From the NCBI GenBank assembly GCA_027493055.1, contig JAPUDO010000046.1, positions 62,001-126,000 on the forward strand: 64,000 bases of DNA, written 5' to 3'. Shown one piece after another: positions 1-10,776 of the stretch. Position numbers and translations under genes: made by a program. Numbering within the stretch: position 1 is the first letter of the stretch; each line of letters begins with the position of its first letter. The notes below the pieces were generated by a model that was given only the letters and a program-made list of their open reading frames with translations, did not search any database and was not told the DNA's origin. Origin of the DNA: Niabella sp. (lineage in GTDB: Bacteria > Bacteroidota > Bacteroidia > Chitinophagales > Chitinophagaceae).

Positions 1-938
1 GTCCGGTTTCCAAAACGTCCTACTGTGCTCGCATCTGCATTATGCCCCGCCGCCATCAATATTTCATTCAGTTGCTCATTAGGGCAATCAATGCCTGTCC
101 AGTTGGCGTATAAATCGCTATAATTTGGCGTTAACGCGCCTCTTGCATTAATTGCGTAAGTACAGGCGTTAATCGCTTCGGTAAGATCGGTCTGTTTATA
201 TTGGCTATTCCAGGCACTGCAACGTTCAGAAACCCGGAACAATAAAGCCTTGGCCAGAAAATGTGCCGCCGTGGCTTTAGTCCACGTAATTCCCTTACCG
301 TAAGTATACACTTCACCTTCAAAAAGCTCATAAGCTTTACGAAAATCTGAAATAACCTGGGCCCAGGACTCTTCTTCGGTTGACCGGGTAAAATTACGTA
401 CAACGGTTTGTACCGGCTCTGTTTGAAGTACTACGCCACCATATTGAGCAGTAAGCCGGTAATAGTTATATCCACGTAAAAAATAAGCATGAGCTAAACA
501 ACTATTACGGATTTTTTCATTTGTAACATTGCTGGCGTTAGCAATTATAGTATTAGCAGAAGCAATGCCATAATACATTTCATCCCAAAGATCAGAGGGT
601 GAAGTTGCATTTCCGTTAGCAGCTCCTAATGCCGTAGTTGCTTTAACAGGACCAAAACGATTATCGTATGTATTCCACATTTCATTGGTTAAATCGTTAG
701 CATTGGTAAACTCATCCGTTCCGTAAAGCGTAGTGCCATACGCCCATTCAAAGCCAAAGTGCCACCGGATATTACCATAAAGAGATACTGTTAACGCCTG
801 AATCCCTTCAGATGTTTTGAAATATTCCGTTGAATATTGATTTGTCAATTCTTCTTTAAGGAAGCTTTTTTTGCAGGCGCCCAGTGATACTGCTGCAATC
901 AGCAAAACGTTTATTCCTATATTTTTTATCGTATTCAT
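1..938 (-). CDS. SusD/RagB-family outer-membrane lipoprotein, partial (SusD 1)
   Basis: This is the N-terminal 312 residues of a SusD-like glycan-binding lipoprotein; the frame is open to the window edge, so the C-terminus lies outside. The start at 938 gives a short hydrophobic signal peptide ending in a lipobox (LGAC, Cys about 22) followed by KKSFL, typical of SusD lipoproteins. Motifs such as SEGIQAL and the Trp-rich stretch after it resemble the family's N-terminal TPR-like region. It begins 49 nt downstream of the SusC 1 stop and surely shares its transcript. SusD proteins sit on the cell surface and cap the SusC barrel; the ligand is unknown but is probably a pectin or rhamnogalacturonan fragment given the neighbours. 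Confidence 0.9.
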   Translation of the reverse strand, partial: MNTIKNIGINVLLIAAVSLGACKKSFLKEELTNQYSTEYFKTSEGIQALTVSLYGNIRWHFGFEWAYGTTLYGTDEFTNANDLTNEMWNTYDNRFGPVKATTALGAANGNATSPSDLWDEMYYGIASANTIIANASNVTNEKIRNSCLAHAYFLRGYNYYRLTAQYGGVVLQTEPVQTVVRNFTRSTEEESWAQVISDFRKAYELFEGEVYTYGKGITWTKATAAHFLAKALLFRVSERCSAWNSQYKQTDLTEAINACTYAINARGALTPNYSDLYANWTGIDCPNEQLNEILMAAGHNADASTVGRFGNR

Positions 939-987
939 TTTTCTTAGTTTTATATTATTCCTTTTACTTCGCTATATGCAAAATCTG

Positions 988-3900
988 CTAAAAGCCAACC
1001 GAAAGCCCTGCTACAAAACCCCGATTAAAGTAGGTAGCATCCGTATCAAAATCATACCAGCTTAACGATTGGTAAACGTTACCGGGATTTAATGCCTGGC
1101 CATACAGTTTTAAATTGCTGATACCGATTTTTGCACACACAGTTTTAGGTACATTATAACCTAAAGAAATGTTTCGGATTTTAACAAATGAAGCTTTTTT
1201 AAATCCAAGCAGTCCTGAAAACTGGTCCTGAGATCCGGATGTTGCCTGTCCCAAAATCGGTTTCTGGAATTCGGCATTGGGATTATCAGGTGTCCAGTAA
1301 TCTATTTGCCGTTGGTTACTATGCGCGGTTAAAGCTTCTCCTCCTAATGAAGCAGTATATCCCATACGGCCGTAAAGGCTCATTGATAGTTCGATATTTT
1401 TAAAACTAAAAATGTTATTCCATCCTATGGTCCATTTAGGGTTACTATTCCCCAAAACCACCCGATCATCAATAGTCATTTTATGATCGCCATTCTGATC
1501 CTTAGGACGAACATTTCCTGGCGTAAAGTTATAGCCGTTGGTTTTCCACAAAGCCATTTCAGCTTGGTCTTCTGGCGTATCCTGCCACAATCCCAGGTTA
1601 TCATAGCCATATAGAACATTAATTGATCTTCCTATAAACCAGGTGTTATCCACCATATCATTTTTTCCATAAGCCAGCTCTACGATCTCATCCTGCTGCC
1701 ATGCTCCATTTAAATTAGATTCCCAGGTAAACCCGCTTTTAGTTTCTACAGGTATGAAATTCAGGGTAACTTCAATACCATGGTTCTTTGTTTTACCTAT
1801 ATTACCATATGTATTAGGGAAGCCGGTTAATGTGGGAATTTTAACCAACATTAACAGATCGCGGGTATTTGATTTATAAGCATCAATACTACCGCTCACT
1901 CTTCCTTTTAGAAAATTAAAATCCAAACCAAGATTGTATTGGGTTGTTTTTTCCCATCCTAATAAAGAATTAGCTAAAGCAAGTTGGCTTCCTGTATAAT
2001 AAGGTTCATTGGTAGTAAAACCGATCTGGTTACTCATTCCGTTAAACGGAAGATAGATAGAAGAAATAGCGCCTTTTGTAGCATACGGATCAACAGCCGC
2101 ATTACCAGTGGTACCAACACCCAAACGAAGTTTCAGGTTATCAATCCAGCTAGTATTTTTTATAAATTCTTCATTGTCCATGCGCCAGGCCAGGGCTGCC
2201 GAAGGAAAGAAATCTGTTTTACTTGTTCCCTCACCCAGCTGAGAGGCTCCATCCCAACGTCCGGACACCGTCAATAAATAGCGGCTGTCAAAACCATAAT
2301 TTAAACGAACCATATAAGAGCTGAGCTGGCGCCGATTAATATCAGAGCTCATTCCTGCTTTGTTGGCAGTATTTGTTATATCAACAGATCCCATAGCATT
2401 CCATAGAAAAGAAGGTTTAGGGATGTTACTTGCCGTCATGGATGAGCTTTCGATATTCCAGGAAGAGGCTGTCTGTAACAAGGTTGCTCCTACCTTATGT
2501 TTGCTGGCAAAAGTGCGATCATAGGTGATCATATTATCCAAGGTCCATGAAAAATCACGCCGGTTTTGAAGACGTGCATAATTGCTTCCCGGAATATTTC
2601 CCGCCTGCATTTTACGTACCGAAGTACCATCGATATAAACGCCTTCTCTCCAGTGGCGGAAATCGGGCCCAAAATTCAATTTATAGCTCAACCCTTTTAA
2701 TGGCTCCCATATTTTTCCAGCTTCTATAGTGGCAGAAAAATTACCTAATGCCCGCAACGTTTGTGATAATTGTGTGCTTTTTTCCCATTCATCCATTACA
2801 CTGTATATACCATTTTCTCCTCCAGGGTTAATAACTATATTCCCGTCCTTATCGTATGGAACAGCCATATTATAGATCGATTTGGCCGCTCCGTAAATAG
2901 CATTGGGAACAGAACTGCTGGTTGCACCTAAAGTAGACATACCGTAATCCTGCTCGCTCCAGGAAATATTTAAAGAACCTGCCATTTTGAACCAGGAAAC
3001 AGGTGTAATATTGATGCTAAGCTTAGAAGTATAACGTTCATAAGACTGTCCTTTCTGTGTGCCTTTATTATTTAAGTATCCAAATGATCCGTAGGCGTTC
3101 ATTTTATCTGAGCCGCCACTGGCACTTAACACATGTTCGGAAGTGATGCCTGTTTGGGTTACAAATTCAGTCCAGTCTGTATTAGTAACCTTTGAAGGGT
3201 CCCAGGTACCGCCGGCCCATCCTTGCAACATATTATCCCTGGAGGTCTGACCATCTAATGGACTGGCAAAAAGCACTCTATCATTTGCTTCAGTTGGTGC
3301 GCTCGGATTTGCATATTCGTCTGGCTTGAGATTATACGCAGCCCAGCGCCTGAATTGAATAAAATCGGCAGCGCTCATTGAAGGCGAACGATCTACTATT
3401 TTAGACGTGGTAACCGTTCCATCATAGTTTAAACTGAAACGACCCGATTTCCCCTGCTTGGTGGTAACAATAATAACGCCGTTTGCCCCGCGCGAGCCAT
3501 ATATTGCAGTGGCAGAAGCATCTTTAAGGATATCAATAGACTCAATATCTCTGGGGTTTAATGTTTCAATTGCTGATGCAGACATCAGGGGCACTCCATC
3601 TACCACATACAATGGTGAATTACTTGCTGATAAAGAACGATTTCCCCGAATACGAACACTTCCAATAGTTCCCGGGCGTTCGCTGGACTTAATATCAACA
3701 CCCGCAGCTTTACCTTGTAAAGCTTCTATAGCATTGTTTACCGGACGGTTTGTTAAAGCTTCGGCACTAACACTTGCCACGGCTCCTGTAACGTCAGATT
3801 TTTTCTGCGTTCCATATCCGACCACTACCACCTGGTCCATTTCAGAGATCATCGTTTTTAAAATAATAGTGGGCGCCTTATCACTCACCACTACCTCCTT

Positions 3901-4155
3901 CGTTTCAAATCCTACATTAGAAATCACCAATGCTGAATTTAACGGTGCGTTAATTTTAAAAATACCGTTCTCATCTGTCACTACTGTTACATTCCCTGCT
4001 TTCAGCTTTACACTAGCGCTTACCACCGGTTTACCGGCTTCATCCAGAACAGTGCCGGTAATTGGGACGGACTGTTGAGCTAATAAAATTAAAGGCAAAC
4101 AGAAAATGGCCACTGTTAAAAACAGCCTGTTGCAAGCATACGTCTTTCGTTTCAT
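988..4155 (-). CDS. SusC/RagA-family TonB-linked outer-membrane transporter (SusC 1)
   Basis: A 1055-residue TonB-dependent glycan importer. Visible parts are a signal peptide (about 1-27, ending LLAQQ), a CarboxypepD_reg-like Ig domain (about 31-105), the SusC signature VVVVGYGTQKK (about 109-119), the plug with LYVVDGVPL (about 182-190) and IYGSRGANGVIIVTTKQGK (about 218-236), and a long beta-barrel ending in the aromatic residue of GLSVGF. There is no N-terminal STN signalling domain, so ECF sigma control through this protein is unlikely. It precedes SusD 1 by 49 nt and follows the GH106-like gene after about 300 nt, so it may have its own promoter. It would import oligosaccharides released on the cell surface. 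Confidence 0.95.
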   Translation of the reverse strand: MKRKTYACNRLFLTVAIFCLPLILLAQQSVPITGTVLDEAGKPVVSASVKLKAGNVTVVTDENGIFKINAPLNSALVISNVGFETKEVVVSDKAPTIILKTMISEMDQVVVVGYGTQKKSDVTGAVASVSAEALTNRPVNNAIEALQGKAAGVDIKSSERPGTIGSVRIRGNRSLSASNSPLYVVDGVPLMSASAIETLNPRDIESIDILKDASATAIYGSRGANGVIIVTTKQGKSGRFSLNYDGTVTTSKIVDRSPSMSAADFIQFRRWAAYNLKPDEYANPSAPTEANDRVLFASPLDGQTSRDNMLQGWAGGTWDPSKVTNTDWTEFVTQTGITSEHVLSASGGSDKMNAYGSFGYLNNKGTQKGQSYERYTSKLSINITPVSWFKMAGSLNISWSEQDYGMSTLGATSSSVPNAIYGAAKSIYNMAVPYDKDGNIVINPGGENGIYSVMDEWEKSTQLSQTLRALGNFSATIEAGKIWEPLKGLSYKLNFGPDFRHWREGVYIDGTSVRKMQAGNIPGSNYARLQNRRDFSWTLDNMITYDRTFASKHKVGATLLQTASSWNIESSSMTASNIPKPSFLWNAMGSVDITNTANKAGMSSDINRRQLSSYMVRLNYGFDSRYLLTVSGRWDGASQLGEGTSKTDFFPSAALAWRMDNEEFIKNTSWIDNLKLRLGVGTTGNAAVDPYATKGAISSIYLPFNGMSNQIGFTTNEPYYTGSQLALANSLLGWEKTTQYNLGLDFNFLKGRVSGSIDAYKSNTRDLLMLVKIPTLTGFPNTYGNIGKTKNHGIEVTLNFIPVETKSGFTWESNLNGAWQQDEIVELAYGKNDMVDNTWFIGRSINVLYGYDNLGLWQDTPEDQAEMALWKTNGYNFTPGNVRPKDQNGDHKMTIDDRVVLGNSNPKWTIGWNNIFSFKNIELSMSLYGRMGYTASLGGEALTAHSNQRQIDYWTPDNPNAEFQKPILGQATSGSQDQFSGLLGFKKASFVKIRNISLGYNVPKTVCAKIGISNLKLYGQALNPGNVYQSLSWYDFDTDATYFNRGFVAGLSVGF

Positions 4156-4452
4156 GTTCTTTTTATTTAATGGAGATTTTTATTAAATAAGTATTGTACC
4201 ATCATTTATTCCTCTCAACTAGCCTCACCAAATGTGACTGTCACCATCTGATAAATAATTGACATATTTACAATTATTAACCAAGGTAGCCTATCCCAAA
4301 GGTTAGTCCATCCCGTTCTGTCCTGACATAACGATTTCCAAAATGAAATTTATGTCTGAAAGGAATCAAGTATTAATGTGAATGCGTCATTGTTAATTTA
4401 AAGATGCTTTCCCATGTATTATATTCCCAGCTTAAGCCTTTCAGAACAAGAG
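4156..4452. other. Intergenic region upstream of SusC 1
   Basis: About 300 nt between the GH106-like stop and the SusC 1 start. It is AT-rich and has no ORF. I see no clean TAnnTTTG element on the minus strand and no strong terminator hairpin; the nearest -7-like sequence is TACCTTGG (plus-strand positions about 4283-4290), which is off consensus. It probably holds the SusC 1 promoter or leader. Confidence 0.4.
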
Positions 4453-7400
4453 CTATTTTTTTTGCCTTATGATTTTAACTTCCTTCAAACCCGAAGACTT
4501 CAATTTATCTTTAGCTGATACAATGGGATCAGTTATATAAGTTACCCGTTGGTTTTCAGGCAAAGTTTCATCATATATCATGCGGTTTGCCAGCGAATTT
4601 GCCACATGTATTTCAATATCGTTTCTGCCCTCTGTAAGATACCCGGTAATATCAAGGCTCCATGGTGGGCACCATACAACACCAGCCTCTTTCGAATTAA
4701 CAAACACACGTGCAATATATCCGGGATCTCCCAGGTCAATAAAAATATGATCGCCGGACAGACTCAACTGTAAGCTTTTTTTATATACAGCTGTACCTGA
4801 ATAGTATTTAATCCCGGGATCAGCACTTACAGTCCAATCGTATAATGTTTCAAACTCCACTTCACCCGGGCCTCCCATCTTTGGATTAAACCAAACCTTC
4901 CATGGCCCATCCATTTTTTCAATCATGTATTCGGATGGCTTATACCAATGAACCGGGGGTAACGCTTCTTTTTTATCAGTAATTAAAACAAAATAAGCTT
5001 CGTTAGGATTCATATACAATGGTATCATTGTTGTATGCTTATCAGACAAGCCGGGAATAAGTGAAAAACGTTTACCGGTAAGTGGATCCCACAGTTGTGC
5101 ATTCTTTCCGGTTGAAGCAAATGTAAAAACATTGTCTTCTGCTTTTCCTTTATTATTATACAGGAAGTATAAATCGCCATCGGCCATTTTACGATGTATA
5201 AAATTAATCCCCGATTCTTTTGTATTGCCGGTTTTCATTGATACATCTTTAATAATACCAGCTTTTTGCATAGCTTCTGCAAGAGACATTCCCCAGTACA
5301 CAACTCCTGAGCCATATTTGCCGAAACCAGATGTTGCAGGATGAGCGCCCCACAATTTATTAGCAAGGGCTGTGTACTCTTTTTCATTGCCAGCATCACG
5401 TTGAGAACGCGAATAGGTAGCTTTGGGGCCATATACACTGGCCCCTTTATACACTAAAGATGCTATTTTTTTCAGTGCTTCGAGTGTCAATTCTCCATTA
5501 CGAGGCAGGGCCATCATCCGGTAGCTTACACCGTCAGGAAGCACAATGTTTCCATTTTTTACATCCATACGGGTCAATAAAGCGTTAGTAGAGAAAGCAT
5601 CAAAGTCTGTTCCTGCAGGTATATCAGGAAGACGATAGGTATATATCTTTACAGGCGGATTTTCTCCCAGGTAAATGCATAAATCTGAGTGAGGTTTTCC
5701 CTGTCTAAGGACATAAGAGTTACGTGCCTGATAATCCCAGAACTGACGGCTGTAATTCCATGTTGTATGATTGCGGTTGAAAGAGCCGGAAATATGTCCT
5801 CCTACCGTATTACCCGGAATTTTGTCGGTCCAGGGCTGGTAGGCCGTAGCACACACAACCATTTCATTAATGCCGAAGGCAAGCGCAGGGTCTATAGACT
5901 TTTTGATATCGGATAATGAATGAGCATATGAAACACTTGTATAGGCTTCTGCTGAAGCTATTTGTTTTCCGTAAAGATGAGCGGCAGAAGCAGATTCCTT
6001 TATATCGTAATCACCGTTTGTATGACGGACCCAAAACTCGCCTTGGGGTTTGTCTACTATACTTTTGGCCTGAATAGGATCGCCGGTTATAGAAAGTCCA
6101 TTGCCTATTGCCTGAGCTGTCAGAGTGAGTCCTCTCGCGGTACAAAGACGTTGGAAAGTACCAAAATAATTATCCGCGATCATATCCGCAATATTACGCC
6201 TTACATCGTAGAGAAATTTGTTTGATTGCCGTGGACCATCAACTATATAACCCATCATTGCCGGAAGATAGAAAGTGGGATCGTATCCCTGCCTTTGAAT
6301 AAACTCTTCAAGGAATGTTTCCGTCCAGTTTTGTGCACCTGCTTCATGACTATCCATTGTAATCCCCTCAAGCTTCCCACTACCCGTTACTGCCAGTGAG
6401 TCAATTATCCGTTGCGGGTAATGCTCCCAATGAAATCTGGCCGCTGCTGTTGATAGTTTATCGCATTCGAGACCCCCGAGCTCTTTCCTGCCATGCCTGT
6501 TGGGACCTCCGGTTGGGATATATCCTATACGCATTACCATCCAATCTCCATCAGGAACGTCCCAACGCAATGTGCCATCAGTACTCATTTTATCTGTCAG
6601 ATTGAGTATGCTTTCCCGGTCTATTACCTCTCTGGCCGAATAGACCGGCGTGAGTTCTTTATCTATATAAGTGAAGTCAGAATAGAGCCCAGCTTTATCC
6701 TCCCAATGATCTACTTTAGCAACCGAGCTTAAAACTATTTTTCCAATACCTAAATCCGGGTTATCATCATTATCTAACCACCAGTCATGGAGATTAAGAC
6801 GAAAGTACTTGCCTTTTGTAGCATTGAACGCTATCGTTTTTTGTGTAATTGTTGTAGGCATACTTCGAACAGGTAATATGTCACAAACTTTTGAATAATG
6901 AATACCGTCCTGAGAAACTTCAAGTTGTCCGAGATTCGGATAATATGTATAGCTGTCGCCCCAAAACTCTTCCGAAGGAGAGCCGGGGACATTCATAGCT
7001 CCGGTTGTAGACTTTCCTTTGGCATTCACTTCATAAGTGAAACTTCGCGCGGTAAATTCTTCTGAGAATTCTATGTTGATATAAACCGATTTGCCTTTTT
7101 CTGGTACGGCTATTATTGGATAACGCTTTAAATACTGGTCGAAAATCCCATCCAGATTTATGCCGGAGGCATTGGATGTAGCTTTAAAAGGCATATTCAG
7201 GGTTGATTTGCCTTTGCCTGCAGGTGCAGGGAAAGCAAGCACTGCTACGTCCCGATAAAAATCATACTTACTGGCGGGTTCTGCTAATTTTCCCTCGAAC
7301 CGCTGTCCCCCGGAAATAACCGTATCCACAGCAGTAAGTCGCTTCATCGCATGTTCGTACGTTATATGTGATCCTCCGGCTACAAATCCATTGGAAATGT

Positions 7401-7752
7401 TGATCTCAAAACTCAACCCAAGACGCTTAGCTTCTTCCGCACTGAACCGAATCATATCGAACCACTCCTGAGAAAGACCTTTTAACGCACCTTTCCCTTT
7501 TCCGAACATCTGGTCGTAATATACAACGCCTCCAACGCCTGCCTTTTTAAAAGCTTCAAGATCGGCAGTAATGCCTTCACGTGTGGTTATTACATCACCG
7601 TGCCACCACCAAACTTTGGTTCGGGCCATATCCTGCGGATTTTCGAAGCCATATACGGCGTCAGCAATCGTATGTGCCTGTTTTTGGGCGTTTCCGTAAA
7701 AATTCCAAAAACATAATACCATTCCAATCGTCTTCAATACCTGATATTTCAT
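4453..7752 (-). CDS. GH106-like alpha-L-rhamnosidase
   Basis: A 1099-residue secreted glycosidase with a signal peptide (about 1-22). The N-terminal stretch KVWWWHGDVITTREGITADL (about 46-65) and the following GVGGVVYYDQMF match the start of GH106 catalytic regions. In the middle, GINEMVVCATAYQPW and YSRQFWDYQARNSYVLRQGK resemble the conserved GH106 segment. The C-terminal about 150 residues (IFIDLGDPGYIARVFVNSKEAG) look like a GH2-type galactose-binding beta-sandwich. GH106 enzymes remove alpha-L-rhamnose from rhamnogalacturonan, which suits the PL9, PL22, GH105 and RhaM neighbours. The gene starts 11 nt after the GH2 stop, so the two are co-transcribed. I could not place the catalytic glutamates with certainty. 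Confidence 0.8.
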   Translation of the reverse strand: MKYQVLKTIGMVLCFWNFYGNAQKQAHTIADAVYGFENPQDMARTKVWWWHGDVITTREGITADLEAFKKAGVGGVVYYDQMFGKGKGALKGLSQEWFDMIRFSAEEAKRLGLSFEINISNGFVAGGSHITYEHAMKRLTAVDTVISGGQRFEGKLAEPASKYDFYRDVAVLAFPAPAGKGKSTLNMPFKATSNASGINLDGIFDQYLKRYPIIAVPEKGKSVYINIEFSEEFTARSFTYEVNAKGKSTTGAMNVPGSPSEEFWGDSYTYYPNLGQLEVSQDGIHYSKVCDILPVRSMPTTITQKTIAFNATKGKYFRLNLHDWWLDNDDNPDLGIGKIVLSSVAKVDHWEDKAGLYSDFTYIDKELTPVYSAREVIDRESILNLTDKMSTDGTLRWDVPDGDWMVMRIGYIPTGGPNRHGRKELGGLECDKLSTAAARFHWEHYPQRIIDSLAVTGSGKLEGITMDSHEAGAQNWTETFLEEFIQRQGYDPTFYLPAMMGYIVDGPRQSNKFLYDVRRNIADMIADNYFGTFQRLCTARGLTLTAQAIGNGLSITGDPIQAKSIVDKPQGEFWVRHTNGDYDIKESASAAHLYGKQIASAEAYTSVSYAHSLSDIKKSIDPALAFGINEMVVCATAYQPWTDKIPGNTVGGHISGSFNRNHTTWNYSRQFWDYQARNSYVLRQGKPHSDLCIYLGENPPVKIYTYRLPDIPAGTDFDAFSTNALLTRMDVKNGNIVLPDGVSYRMMALPRNGELTLEALKKIASLVYKGASVYGPKATYSRSQRDAGNEKEYTALANKLWGAHPATSGFGKYGSGVVYWGMSLAEAMQKAGIIKDVSMKTGNTKESGINFIHRKMADGDLYFLYNNKGKAEDNVFTFASTGKNAQLWDPLTGKRFSLIPGLSDKHTTMIPLYMNPNEAYFVLITDKKEALPPVHWYKPSEYMIEKMDGPWKVWFNPKMGGPGEVEFETLYDWTVSADPGIKYYSGTAVYKKSLQLSLSGDHIFIDLGDPGYIARVFVNSKEAGVVWCPPWSLDITGYLTEGRNDIEIHVANSLANRMIYDETLPENQRVTYITDPIVSAKDKLKSSGLKEVKIIRQKK

Positions 7753-7763
7753 ACTTTAACTTT

Positions 7764-10670
7764 CTAATTTAATTTTCCGGTAAGTTCAATTATAAACTCA
7801 CCAACAAAGGTGTTACTATCGCCAGTTTGGAGTAAAAGAGACGGATCTTCAGGCTTGCGACCTTTCTCTGGTCTACCTAATACACCTGATAAAAGGTAAG
7901 TTGTCTCTTTATCGACAGAATCATTTCGCATGTAACCCATATTATTTATACGAAGACAATTTTCCTGATTAAACCGCTCTATCCATTGGGTTGCTTTGTT
8001 TCCAGTAACAGTTTTGCCACCAATAACATCACTCCAAACCCCTAAAATAGGTGCGGACTGTTTATTAGGATAAGCATCATAAGGTCCTAATCCACACCAA
8101 CGAATATTTTCAAGACCAGGTGCCGATTTCAAAGCCATTCCAATGATCGGAAGTGATGGCACTTCCACTTGGGGAAGAATCTCGTAATGAACCCTTAACT
8201 TATTATCATTGGATATAGTATAGTGATAATTAGTTGTGAATTTATTTTCCTCATCAATGACATAGTTAACTTTAGCATAGATAGTTATGTAATCCTGCTT
8301 ATTAATAACCTCCCATTTTTCAACTAACTGTTTGTAGCGATTCAGATCTACAGCTTTAGGTGCAATTTTTGATCCGATCACAGAAGCTTCTCCCCTGTCA
8401 GTTTTTTTCCAGATCACTGGTTTTAAATCAGTGATTACAGGTTTATTCTTTATTTCCCCTGTTATTAACTGTCCCGTCTTAGGATTGAAAACAAAGCAAA
8501 CATCTCCCACAACAATTTTTGTAAATTCTCCCTCGTTTAAAGAAAGGCTATTTGAACTTGCATACGGAGCAGGAGCAATTAATGGTTTCAAGGCCACTGC
8601 TTTTCGGTTAATTTCAACATTGGCTTTATTATAGAAAATCAGCCACAAATAATATGTCTTACCATTTTGGATCGATTTTATATCGCTGACAGGTATGTCA
8701 ATTGTACCTGCCGCATGAGGCTCGACTTTAATATTTCCGGTTCCGGTGTTTAACTCTTTTTCATCCTCCCTTAAAAACCAGGAAATTTTTATTTGGTCCA
8801 GATTTGTAAAATCATATTCATTTTGAATAGGAATAGTTACAAACTTTTGGCCCGGTGTAAATTCAATTTCACTCACCAACGGGTACACCTGAGCGTAAAC
8901 AGCTTTAACTTCATAATAATCGTTAGTCAAGTTACGGTAGGAATCTACAATTCCATCCCATCCGTCAGCATCCAATCGTAAATATAGATCTGAGGGAGCG
9001 AGATCGCCTTTGACCTTAGCTGGCTTAGGCACTGTTGTTTTGATACCCTGATCAGCCCACATCCAAATTGCACCGCCAGTTCCTGAAGGATGTTTAGTTA
9101 AAGCCTTCCAACGTTCTTCCAAACCTCCCATGCCATCCAACCCAAAAGCGTGCGTATATTCTGTGGTTATAATGGGGCGATCAGATTTTGCGGCTAACTG
9201 ATCATATTCTCTGGGCTGCCAATAATGAGGGGCAAGGATATCAATCTCTTCAGGAAGCCACGTTTCATGACGCCAGGGCAACAATACAGGTCGCGTTGGG
9301 TCCAGCGCTTTCACAAGTTTTACAGAAGCCATGTGCAGTGTAGTCAGCGGATCTTCATTTCCAACTGACCAATACACAACAGAAGGGCTATTTATATCCC
9401 TGGAAACAGTTTCATAAGTCCGCTGAAGCACCGACCCAGAAAAAGAGGGATCATGCATCAACTCTCCGGCTCCGCCCAGCGAAACTTCGCCACCAACATA
9501 CATACCTAAAGAATCACACAATTCAATAAACCCCTTGGCATGGGCATAATGAGACAGCCGTATATAATTAATATTTGCCTCCTTCATCATTTGAATATCC
9601 TTTAACCAATGTGCACGGGTAGTTGCACGCCCCACGTCAGGGTGTTCATCATGCCTGTTAACGCCCCTGAGTTTAACCGCCTGGCCATTGATTCTAAAAA
9701 CACCACCTTGCGTAGATATCTGACGAAACCCCACCTGCTCAGTACGTGTATGGGAAACCTTTCCATCTTCTAACAAATCTACCTGCAAGCGATACAAATA
9801 GGGGTTTTCAGCATTCCACTGAACAGGGTTTTGTATATTTATTATTTGCTTAATCTCCCTGTCTGTGGATATATGGGCCGGAACTGTAACCTGACGGCGG
9901 GCTACCACTTTACTATCCTTACTAAAGAGCGTAAATACCAAATCATAAGGAGTTCCGGGGCTTGGATAATTACCAGGTAAAGTAGCTTTGTTTTTATCGC
10001 TCACCATGGTTCTAATGGCCAGGTCTGCGTTTTCAAAATTATTATCAAAAGAAGTATGAACAACTACCTCATCCAACCATCTGTTTTTAGGCATAGCTTC
10101 CAGGTAAACGTCGCGATATATGCCACCCAGGGTCCAATCATCATAAGTGTCAAACTTATAATCTCTGTTAACCTGCCTCACACGAACTGCCAGTCTGTTA
10201 GATGCAGACTCTTTAAGTTTTCCGGTTACGTTGAATGCGAAGGATGTATATCCGCCAAAATGCTCGCCAAGATATTCTCCGTTCAACCATACTTCGGCTG
10301 ACGACCAAACGCCTCCAAAATGGAGCAAAACCCTTTTCTTTCTGAAATCAGCGGGAATAGTAAACTGCTTAATGTAAAACCCCTCACTCGCAGTATCTCC
10401 CTCGAAGCCACGATATACAGGCTCCTCATAACCTAAAACTGCCCAATTAGAGGGTACAGGAACTGACCTGAAATTCGCCCCTTTAAATGAAAGGCTATGA
10501 AAACCATCAAGAACAGTCGCTTCCCGTTCGTTGGCTGCAAGTGAGAACTGCCAGGTTCCACATAAAGAAAAATTGTTCTGAGCCTGTACATTTAAGGCAA
10601 TCGTCAATAGCACAATTACTATGGCGATAGAAGATCTCCTGTAGTTTAATAGCGTAAATTTTCTTTTCAT
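7764..10670 (-). CDS. GH2-family beta-galactosidase-like glycoside hydrolase
   Basis: A 968-residue GH2 enzyme from the start at 10670 (MKRKFTLL); the frame opens 18 codons earlier but only this Met gives a signal peptide (ending NVQAQ). Domain order is a jelly-roll sugar-binding domain (about 35-210), an Ig-like domain (about 215-325), a TIM barrel with acid/base E439 in SVGNEDP and nucleophile E504 in TTEYTHAFG, then beta-galactosidase small-chain domains (about 700-960, with GLGPYDAYPNKQSAP). GH2 members are exo-acting; in this pectin locus the likely role is removing galactose or a related sugar from side chains, but the exact substrate cannot be read from sequence. It is followed 11 nt later by the GH106-like gene. 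Confidence 0.88.
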   Translation of the reverse strand: MKRKFTLLNYRRSSIAIVIVLLTIALNVQAQNNFSLCGTWQFSLAANEREATVLDGFHSLSFKGANFRSVPVPSNWAVLGYEEPVYRGFEGDTASEGFYIKQFTIPADFRKKRVLLHFGGVWSSAEVWLNGEYLGEHFGGYTSFAFNVTGKLKESASNRLAVRVRQVNRDYKFDTYDDWTLGGIYRDVYLEAMPKNRWLDEVVVHTSFDNNFENADLAIRTMVSDKNKATLPGNYPSPGTPYDLVFTLFSKDSKVVARRQVTVPAHISTDREIKQIINIQNPVQWNAENPYLYRLQVDLLEDGKVSHTRTEQVGFRQISTQGGVFRINGQAVKLRGVNRHDEHPDVGRATTRAHWLKDIQMMKEANINYIRLSHYAHAKGFIELCDSLGMYVGGEVSLGGAGELMHDPSFSGSVLQRTYETVSRDINSPSVVYWSVGNEDPLTTLHMASVKLVKALDPTRPVLLPWRHETWLPEEIDILAPHYWQPREYDQLAAKSDRPIITTEYTHAFGLDGMGGLEERWKALTKHPSGTGGAIWMWADQGIKTTVPKPAKVKGDLAPSDLYLRLDADGWDGIVDSYRNLTNDYYEVKAVYAQVYPLVSEIEFTPGQKFVTIPIQNEYDFTNLDQIKISWFLREDEKELNTGTGNIKVEPHAAGTIDIPVSDIKSIQNGKTYYLWLIFYNKANVEINRKAVALKPLIAPAPYASSNSLSLNEGEFTKIVVGDVCFVFNPKTGQLITGEIKNKPVITDLKPVIWKKTDRGEASVIGSKIAPKAVDLNRYKQLVEKWEVINKQDYITIYAKVNYVIDEENKFTTNYHYTISNDNKLRVHYEILPQVEVPSLPIIGMALKSAPGLENIRWCGLGPYDAYPNKQSAPILGVWSDVIGGKTVTGNKATQWIERFNQENCLRINNMGYMRNDSVDKETTYLLSGVLGRPEKGRKPEDPSLLLQTGDSNTFVGEFIIELTGKLN

Positions 10671-10776
10671 ACTGCTTTTAAAAATCGTCGAAAAATCGTT
10701 CTGTCTGTATTTCAATACAACCAAAACTACCTGTCGGGATCATTTAAAGCAAAAAAAGGATTAACCATTTATTGTC

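Noticed and set aside
131-403. 90-codon minus-strand frame at the left edge
   Set aside because: It is out of frame with the SusD 1 sequence, which is open from 938 to 1 and has a clear lipoprotein signal and family motifs.
3458-4078. Plus-strand open frame of 206 codons
   Set aside because: It lies fully within SusC 1 on the other strand and its composition mirrors that gene; a similar shadow occurs over the same domain of SusC 2 at 18039-18599.
4156-4452. TACCTTGG as a promoter for SusC 1
   Set aside because: It misses the TTTG core of the Bacteroidota -7 consensus and has no matching -33 element, so no promoter feature was called.
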